Below, one piece after another: positions 57,573-64,000 of a stretch of DNA of 64,000 bases; position 1 is the stretch's first letter; every line of letters begins with the position of its first letter. The stretch is from Kalaharituber pfeilii (lineage: Eukaryota > Ascomycota > Pezizomycetes > Pezizales > Pezizaceae): positions 496,001 through 560,000 of the forward strand of contig WHUZ01000022.1 in the NCBI GenBank assembly GCA_015179045.1, read 5' to 3'. The notes under the pieces were generated by a model that ran no database searches, was not told the origin of the DNA, and saw only the letters and a list, made by a program, of their open reading frames with translations. The position numbers and the translations under genes are program-made.

Positions 57573-58702
57573 TCAACGTGAGGCCAGTGTTTCCAACTTT
57601 CTCCCCTTTTCCGGCGTGCTCCATACCAATGATACCGCTATAACCATCCATGTCTTTGATAGCGTTGGACTAACGTAAGCCCTGTGTACGAAGCCATGCT
57701 CGTGTAGCCACTTTGAACCCTGTAGATTGTGTCGAATTGCCTTTTTCAGTTCCGAAAGGTCAGATGGGTATATCGGGAATCCCACATGACTAAGGTACAA
57801 ATGGATCTCGCGCCTCCCAAAGTGCAGTTCTGCTTCAAGATTGAAAATGTTCATTGGCTTTTCCTGATATATATGCCCATATAGTTTTAAAGGTTCATTT
57901 TCTTCAGAGTATTTCCAGTCTCGTGGAATCTTGTTTCAAAACATGACAGATAAAAAGTGACCTAGAGTATATCGTCAGATAGGCTAGTGGTAGGCAAAGT
58001 GTACTAACCTTAACACCCTCTTTCCGCAAAATCTGTTTGAATAACTGAATCAGATTATTAGGTGGAAACAATGACTCCATTGCTCTTAAAAGACGGAATA
58101 TATTAATCACGGCAAGAAGACCTTCACACGGCTTGTAGCATATCCAAATATAAAAGGCAGTCTGCCATAGAAGCAAGGAGTCCATATACCAAAATCGCTT
58201 TCGGAGTTCCACGGCAGCCTCTATCAATTCCGCTGTAGCTGCCTTCTCTTCGAGGAAGATTAATGCTGACTGCAACCAGCAAAGGAAATTGGACGGTTTA
58301 TTTTTCAGTGAAGAACTAGTCATATGGTGGTCGATAGAGTTCCGCTTCAATTGAAGACGCATACCGGAATATTTTTAGAGAGTGGATGCAGTGTCTGATA
58401 GATAAGCAGGTCCCAATGCCAATGATAGTTATCATCTGAAAGCTCACGTTGTAAAATAAATAATACTTTGAGTCGCGAAGGATGCTGTCAATGCGATACA
58501 CCATATCTTTAAATCGTGAGTCTATTGTATTTGTATGGATCGGATTTGGAAAAGCCATTTTGAAATTGCCCAACATATCTCTCGTGTAAAGCAATCGGAA
58601 CAGTGGGCGGGGTGCTCCTTGGAAGTGAGTAAGCAGCGTCCTCTCCAACGGATGATGGGCGTCTGCTAAGTACCTTTTTCTTCTTTTCTCGTTGCCCTTC
58701 AT
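57573..58702 (-). CDS. Protein-kinase-like protein lacking catalytic residues
   Basis: Three minus-strand exons (58702-58365, 58315-58009, 57929-57573) join in phase to 333 residues. Introns are gtatgc...ctag (49 bp) and gttagt...acaag (79 bp). The protein contains FLCWLQSALIFLEEKAATAE, ELRKRFWYMDSLLLWQTAFY and IPRDWKYSEENEPLKLYGHI, then LHEHGFVHRAYVSPTLSKTW. The last resembles the kinase catalytic-loop context HxHGxVHRD, here with Ala at the Asp position. In another frame just downstream, DGYSGIIGMEHAG resembles the metal-binding block (V/I)IDFEHAG with Asp replaced. Either this is a pseudokinase or, more likely, a gene that lost its 3' part by frameshift after the catalytic loop. The exon structure is otherwise clean. 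Confidence 0.45.
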
Positions 58703-59240
58703 CTCCTATTCTGTCGATCTCTTCTCTTTTCTCTCACCTTCTCTTTTTTGCCTGTTAATTGCACCAGTGATTGAGCTGGGAGATGCAGGCTTGCCTGCGG
58801 AGGTTACAGCCAGAATGCATGCAGACGGCAGGAAGGCCATGGTTGTTCTCCTTCAGCCCCGCAATCGCAGATAGGGCTGAGCCACGTGGAGCATAGATCG
58901 AAAATGTCAGCCACTCTTGCTCTGCTTGGGGAGCAGATTCAACGTCCAGCATGTTCTGCTCCCCTACACTCCACCCCCCATCCAATTATTTCAAGATTAC
59001 AATATTATTGCTTTTTACCCTGCTCAGGTGTTAGAGTGTATGGGCGCCCTTACAGCACACTTTCAACATGGGCTCACTTAGACTGTGCTGGGAAGTCACG
59101 TGCGCCGAGGCCAGCCTCTGTCCAAGAAATGTAGATCACCACATTCTTATGGTTACTTATGCAGCTGTTACGGGCGTCGCTTTGTACTGTATCAGTACCT
59201 GACCGCCTCTAGGAGAGATCCTCGTAACTGCCTCCCTCCG

Positions 59241-59963
59241 ATGTCGCTACCAACACCCATCGCCCTGCCATTGCCATCTGCACTTCACTTCCTGCACTAC
59301 ATCCTCTCCCTCGTCCAGCCCAGCGAGCATGATGGTGACTGCAAGGAGCAATCCCTTCTCGTGATCTGCTCCACCCGGAGCAGCTTCCTCCACACCCTCA
59401 CCCATGCAGACGGAGCTTCAGAGAACTCTAACACCCTGCTCGGCTCACTCGTCTCCACCCCCCTGCACATCCTTGCAGCCGCAACCAGGCTCAAAATCGT
59501 TTTCACACCTACCGTCCAGCACCTCCGCGTATATCTCGCCTCGCTTCCCTCCTGCTCCTCCTCCTCCTCCTCCTCCAAAGCGCCAATCCGTATGCTCGCC
59601 ATCTGGGGCCTAGTAGAAGCTCACTCCGGTACCACCGAGTTCTCCGCGCAAGGAATCAGTAGAACGGTAGCGTCGGCAGTGGCCGCGGGGGTCAAGGGAC
59701 GCATGTGGGTCGTAGTGGGCGGAGCACAGGACAGCAACGAGTTGGGGGGTACTTCAATGGACGTACAAGTCCCAGTGCTGAACTCCACGGTGCAGTTGAA
59801 CGACACGGTTGCGGTGGTGGCACGAAGAAAAGTAAACGTGAGGGATATATTTGCGAGATGGTTTTTGTGGAAGGCGGACGGTGCTGGGAGCTCTCAAGAG
59901 CAGGAAGGAAGTAATGGAAACGAAGATCATGATGACAATAATGATGATGATGATGAGCTCTAA
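59241..59963 (+). CDS. Conserved-looking fungal protein of unknown function
   Basis: A single-exon frame of 240 residues. The ATG at 59241 is preferred over the in-frame ATG at 59085 because the preceding 52 residues look non-coding while MSLPTPIALPLPSALHFLHY starts a regular protein. Features: SLLVICSTRSSFLHTLTHA (beta-strand-like), LVSTPLHILAAATRLKIVFTP, a Ser run of nine, IRMLAIWGLVEAHSGTTEFS, AQGISRTVASAVAA, WVVVGGAQ, VPVLNSTV and VRDIFARWFLW, then an acidic D/N-rich tail. The alternation of hydrophobic strands and the SAQGxSRT segment suggests an alpha/beta fold of the RecA-like or Csm2/Psy3-like kind without a P-loop. This is a structural guess only. Confidence 0.65.
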   Translation: MSLPTPIALPLPSALHFLHYILSLVQPSEHDGDCKEQSLLVICSTRSSFLHTLTHADGASENSNTLLGSLVSTPLHILAAATRLKIVFTPTVQHLRVYLASLPSCSSSSSSSKAPIRMLAIWGLVEAHSGTTEFSAQGISRTVASAVAAGVKGRMWVVVGGAQDSNELGGTSMDVQVPVLNSTVQLNDTVAVVARRKVNVRDIFARWFLWKADGAGSSQEQEGSNGNEDHDDNNDDDDEL

Positions 59964-60138
59964 GAAAAAGGTCGCATTTCAAAGAAGGACCACTTATCGC
60001 CAACCCATCCTCCATCAATCACGAGGAGCAACAAAACATAAACCATATCATGCCCTCTATCGCACACAACTATTCCAATTACAACAGCACACGCAACGCA
60101 TTAAAAAGATATAAGACGATTAACAAAAAAAAAACAAT

Positions 60139-60270
60139 CACACGCAACGGCTCTCGCTCTGGCTATATTTTTATATTGAATGATTGTGCTATTTCTTGGT
60201 GGTCGAAGCTTCAAACTACTGTTGCACTTTCGACTTGTGAAGCAGAAATTAAAAAGATACAAGATGATTA
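60139..60270 (+). mobile_element. Copia RNase H scrap flanked by direct repeats
   Basis: Translation GSRSGYIFILNDCAISWWSK then LQTTVALSTCEAEIKK matches the Ty1/copia RNase H region (SGYIF.L...AISW.SKLQ.TVALST.EAE). The fragment is bracketed by the repeat attaaaaagatayaagayga (60099-60121 and about 60249-60271), and cacacgcaacg occurs twice on its left. The bracketing may reflect a small duplication. Confidence 0.7.
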
Positions 60271-60555
60271 AAAAAAAACAAAAAAACAACCATAGTAAAA
60301 TCCAACCAGCTGCAACGCCCAAAGAAAAATGACTTGTCCAGCATCACATTACCGTTCTTTACTTTCATTTTCCCTCCGCACTGCATACTCAGAAAGTTCA
60401 CTACCACCTCGCCAACACTCCAAACTGACCTAACATTTCGGCTTTTCTCCGTCTGCCGCGAAAATAGAATTTATAACCGCATCGCTAGTCACATGCCTGA
60501 CATGCAACACAACGTTTTCCGAACAATACCATTTGCTGTCGTAAGATATCTGTTG

Positions 60556-60760
60556 ACGACGATGCATGGATCGAAAGTAACGACGAACCCGATGGGAATC
60601 AATATTCTATACACGAATCTATAGCACAATGGTACTATGAGAAGTATTTTCAGCATCCTCTTGGAGACTGTCCGGTGTGTAGAGGTCCACTGGCGTGGGT
60701 TACGGCAGCTGTGAAAAAGTTGTGTGGAAAATATTTGGGCAAGTTTCGTACTGGATACTG
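60556..60760 (+). pseudogene. Coding fragment with CxxC motif
   Basis: A plus-strand frame reads DDAWIESNDEPDGNQYSIHE, then GDCPVCRGPLAWVTAAVKKL. CPVCR resembles half of a RING-type zinc site, but no second half is present, and no start or splice context was found. It is probably a gene scrap. Confidence 0.3.
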
Positions 60761-60929
60761 CACCTCTTGCGCTTCACTTCCTTGCTCTCTACCATACAGT
60801 AGCACTATACCTGCTCGCAAGTATACAGCATATTCTGTATGATACCTCTCAGAATTGGTTTGAATATTTTAGAGCTAATGCTATTATAGATTCTACTTTC
60901 CTTATAATCACCGATCACCGGTTCGCAAT

Positions 60930-62050
60930 GCCAGTATTAAGCAAAAGAGCAAAGCACATCAAAAAATTAATAGAAGCACGCAAGAAGAAAAAATTGGAAG
61001 AATTGGATATAGAGCTTCATGTATCTCAAGATTTAATTAATCGCATAGATGATGAAAGTGAAGAGGGGGGTATGGCAACCTGACTCTCTTATAGGGTTAC
61101 AAGATTCTTCTGAAAGTGAAGATGAATTTGTCGAATTCACAGGATCTGAGGATGAGGGCGAGTTAGATGAGGATACTTTTTCGAATGAATCTCAGTCCAG
61201 GAGGAAAGCAACCAAAAATGCGTGAAGGGTTTATTCATGCAAAACAGCGATCACAGCCTATGGTATTTTCTAATAATCATCCAGTCATAGAGCTACGTGG
61301 AAAACCTAAAGGTATAGAGCAAATATTACGAGAAAGAGAGTTGTGGAGAGATAGAAGATCTGATGGATTCAAATTTCTTCTTGAATGTCCTACTTCTAAT
61401 AATCGTCCAGGGTGTAAACCACTGCTTCCTGGTGGTTGTTGTGCACGTACTCTTTTAGCTATGCAGTCAGACTTTCAGGCTCAAAAAGGACGATTACAGG
61501 AAGAATTGGAAGCAGCAAACCAGCTTAGGCGGAGAATGGGGAGGAATATGACATTTTAGAGAATTTCTTCGCCGGGGTCAAGTTCTAGAAGGTAGGAGAG
61601 CGCGGGATCAAGTTCTAGAAGTTAGGAGAGCGGGGGCGACGGCGCGACGGCGCGATGGGGCCACCATGTACGTAGAAATTTAGTTTAGCCTGTCTCCGGG
61701 CTATGAGGGCTTGCCCAGGGACCCTCCCATGGCCACGTGCTACAAGCGGGGTTATGTGATTTAAAAAAAAAAAAAAAAAAAAAAGCAAACCAGCGTATAA
61801 TCTTTTACCCCAAAGTTTCATTGTGAGTTTAAATTTCATTGGAAAGATTTTGGTATACCGCAAAATATTTATGCTCGTGAGAACTGTCAATACAACTTTG
61901 AAGACTTACGAAGTATACAGTACCTGCTGCTTTACATTCTGTAAGTTACTACTTTTCTATTTTTTCATTACTTTGAGCACTTGTATGCGACTTCTTGATT
62001 GTCATACTCTAATGGATATACTTATGAAACTAAAACAAACATGTATATAA
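60930..62050 (+). pseudogene. DDE (IS630/Tc1-like) transposase, interrupted by SINE-B
   Basis: The order of motifs is MPVLSKRAKHIKKLIEARKK (60929), GKPKGIEQILRERELWRD (about 61300), CKPLLPGGCCARTLLAMQSD and FQAQKGRLQEELEAAN (61430-61520). After the 259-bp insertion, sequence resumes as QRIIFYPK, FHCEFNFIGK and, in another frame, ARENCQYNFEDLR (61870-61910). The motifs LRERGLW, CCARR...QPDF..QK and IFYPKFHCELNFIE...ARENCQY are known from a fungal DDE transposase group. Frameshifts and the insertion leave it inactive. TIRs were not identified. Confidence 0.75.
61525..61783 (+). mobile_element. SINE-B copy (259 bp) inside the transposase
   Basis: Eleven-base duplications agcaaaccagc flank it (61514-61524, 61784-61794). 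The 5' part has two tandem blocks of about 31 bp (gtcaagttctagaaggtagg / atcaagttctagaagttagg), then the middle block cctgtctccgggctatgagg, then the tail accctcccatggccacgtgc ... ggggttatgtga and an A run. Removing the insertion restores the transposase motif continuity EAAN-QRIIFYPK. Confidence 0.85.
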
Positions 62051-62059
62051 AAGTTCATC

Positions 62060-63000
62060 GGCAAGTTAGTATGCATAGTAGATAAAAAGCAAAGTGGTAC
62101 CGTAATTAATATAATACTTTAGACTTAACCTTTTTTAAGCAATTTTTTTATATGCTTACTACAGTAAGCTCAAAATCTTACCTACTGTAACTTGTATTAG
62201 TGGTACAGTACGTAACTTCGATTACGGTAGGGCTCTCCCACCAAAAATTACCTGTCTTTACTACAACCTTTTTCAGAAAAAAATTTATAAAATTCAAAAA
62301 CGCTATATACAGTAGATTGATTCTTCACTCAGTCCTCTTTATATCTATATGCACTTTTAAATTTTTGCGATTTTTGTTGCGTCAGTGATTGACGGTTGGA
62401 ATTTAGGATCAAAAATGTGCCGACTAAAAGGAGTTCCGCAACCATATCCCTCCCATTCATCCATTCTTAAGAGAGAAAAAAAAAAAAAAATTAACTCCAA
62501 AACTAAGTAAATCCCCCATTTAGCATATCCTTTGATCCCCCCCCCCCCCCACTACACTTTTACGTTATCCTTAGTTATTATATAAAGGATCCCCCCCCCC
62601 CCCCCGTTACTTTTACACGATTTAACCTTCCCCCCACCCGAGAAAAGCAAAAAAAAAAACTAGGGCAAAATATAAGAAATATTAGGGTTTGGAACTGTGG
62701 AGGAAAAAGTTTTATTTAATGTCTGATTTTTATATATACGGGTAGGAAGGTGAATTCGCTATGATTTTTTGTAAAAAAAAAACAAAAAAGAAACATAAAA
62801 AACTTTTATATACTTTTTTATATACAAAATAAAGATAAATCTTGGATGACAAACTTAACGACTGGACTGAAACGAGCGTGTGAGCTTGGTTGTACAGCGA
62901 TGAAACAAAGCATCAAAAAATAACTCTGTTTATACAGGCGTTCTCGACAAATAATAGGGAGAAAAAAAAAAACACCCCACAGAAAATAAGCACCTACACT
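62060..63000. other. AT-rich intergenic with two long C runs
   Basis: C runs at about 62538-62551 and 62591-62605 are both preceded by gatc and separated by about 40 bp. Many A runs also occur. No gene was recognised. Confidence 0.5.
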
Positions 63001-63004
63001 CCCT

Positions 63005-64000
63005 TCACTCCACCACCACGACTCCCTCCTCTCTCAACCTCCCTCCCAGCCTCTCCTCATCCTCCTTATGCATCTTCTTTGCCATCTTCAACTTCCCCAG
63101 CTTCCTCTCCCGCTCATATGTCTCCTCCCTCAACCTCTCCAACAGCTCTCTGTCATTGTACACCTGCTCTGCCGTCGGGAAGTTCAAGTAATTATGGTAC
63201 TGACTGTCCCCCTTTGACATGGCCTGCAAATTCGACCACTCCAATGCATCACCATGCACCGTCTTCGCAAGATTCTTATTCCTGCGCTCCGCTGCCGCCT
63301 TGGTAGCCTCGTTTAGCTGGTCGACCATCTCATTCTTCTGCTGGGCCGTCAGCGCATCGCTGAAGTACTGCTTTGTGCGGGGGCCGTCAGAGAGCGGAAA
63401 GTGCTTGTCGATCCACGAGGCCGGAATGTTTTCTGAGATCCACTGTTCCACCTCGTTGTCTCGACTCATGCCAGGGAGATTGTTGTACCAGAACTTTGGC
63501 CTGTTAGGGTCGTTCGACAAGAACCCGTATGTGAAGTAACTCCCGAGCTTCTCCAACGCCGAAATCTCCTTGTTCCCCTCAATGAGTCTCGGAATGGGGT
63601 GGGGATCGTCCTGCTGCGCATAGTAGACATCGGTGCCCCAGAGCCATTTCTGTGGTGGTGGTGGAGGTGACTTATCGTACAGCTCGTGGTGCTGCGGATG
63701 GGTCACATCATGAACCTTCTTCTGGTCCTTATACCACTCAAGGAGGATCTGGTAATTTCTGCGGTCCTTACGGGAGAGCTTTGTTGGGTCTAAACCCTGT
63801 TCGAGGAAGAGGGCCTCCGTGGGGGTAAGTGCATTGGGGTCCGGGCGGACACCCTCGTCCCATTTCGCCGGGACGTGGTCCTTGACCCAGCCGGCTTTTT
63901 GCAGCGTCTCGAGGTTGGTCATTACTTGCGCAGCCTTGTTGGAGAAGGTACCTACGTTTCCACGTGGAGGGCCAGACTCGGAAGTGATTGGGGAGCGATA
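63005..64000 (-). CDS. Unknown protein, 5' end beyond the window
   Basis: The minus strand is open from the right edge to a stop at 63005. From the internal ATG at 63922 it encodes 305 residues, and the frame stays open upstream (RSPITSESGPPRGNVGTFSN then KAAQVMTNL), so the true start probably lies outside. The sequence is hydrophilic and well-ordered: NLETLQKAGWVKDHVPAKWD, ALTPTEALFLEQGLDPTKLS, WYKDQKKVHDVTHPQHHELY, a Pro run, NLPGMSRDNEVEQWISENIP, then a long charged helix near the C-terminus (YERERKLGKLKMAKKMHKED). No family is recognised. A G/T-type codon bias and absence of stops over 330 codons make it a real gene. Confidence 0.75.
   Translation of the reverse strand, partial: YRSPITSESGPPRGNVGTFSNKAAQVMTNLETLQKAGWVKDHVPAKWDEGVRPDPNALTPTEALFLEQGLDPTKLSRKDRRNYQILLEWYKDQKKVHDVTHPQHHELYDKSPPPPPQKWLWGTDVYYAQQDDPHPIPRLIEGNKEISALEKLGSYFTYGFLSNDPNRPKFWYNNLPGMSRDNEVEQWISENIPASWIDKHFPLSDGPRTKQYFSDALTAQQKNEMVDQLNEATKAAAERRNKNLAKTVHGDALEWSNLQAMSKGDSQYHNYLNFPTAEQVYNDRELLERLREETYERERKLGKLKMAKKMHKEDEERLGGRLREEGVVVVE

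Noticed and set aside
1..64000. tRNA, rRNA and snoRNA genes
   Set aside because: I looked for typical A/B-box spacing and conserved rRNA blocks and saw none; a covariance-model search would be decisive.

Overview
The window is a transposon-rich stretch of a filamentous ascomycete nuclear genome. Evidence seen directly: genes split by short introns with fungal splice sites and branch points, a DASH-complex Ask1 gene, an oxalate-decarboxylase-type bicupin, a Ty3/gypsy chromovirus, and non-LTR elements of the Tad1 type with an RNase H domain and a C-terminal CCHC motif. The density and nesting of transposons suggest a repeat-expanded Pezizomycete (truffle-like). That placement is inference; no rRNA or tRNA marker was seen.

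Regions. 1-5.2 kb: decayed LINE pieces. 5.25-5.52 kb: a small two-exon SMP-type stress protein gene. 5.9-11.8 kb: two TA-flanked DNA transposons without coding capacity, a coding-like minisatellite and a roughly 31-unit, about 58-bp minisatellite. 11.9-16.2 kb: a 5'-truncated gypsy chromovirus whose 3' LTR forms half of a 556-bp palindrome. 17-27.3 kb: LINE fragments in both orientations (one with a twin-priming-type inversion), a broken gypsy integrase, a pogo-like element, a TA-flanked MITE and a foldback. 28.5-30.2 kb: secreted bicupin gene. 30.9-36.7 kb: inverted repeats, then a four-level nest of transposons and a decayed coding region. 36.8-42.6 kb: nothing convincing apart from one micro-insertion. 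42.66-44.5 kb: Ask1. 47.3-50.0 kb: Kelch-repeat membrane protein. 51.3-51.85 kb: DUF202-like membrane protein. 57.6-58.7 kb: kinase-like gene lacking catalytic residues. 59.2-60.0 kb: unknown conserved-looking protein. 60.1-62.05 kb: copia scrap and a DDE transposase pseudogene split by a SINE. 63.0-64.0 kb: unknown gene running off the right edge.

Two non-LTR families are recognisable by their 3' tails and are called here LINE-A (CGCCATAGCCC-nnn-GGGCGGC...(A)n) and LINE-B (...TGCGGGGTTACGTGA(A)n). A SINE-like family, SINE-B, carries a LINE-B-type tail. The main observation is a set of insertions only about 40 bp long plus poly(A). They consist of just this 3' tail module, start at nearly the same base each time, and several have perfect 10-14 bp target-site duplications. 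They look like retroposition of the 3' recognition hairpin alone.

The host genes are ordinary, unlinked functions (kinetochore, oxalate metabolism, stress protein, membrane proteins). They sit as islands between transposon blocks and do not form a cluster with a shared pathway.
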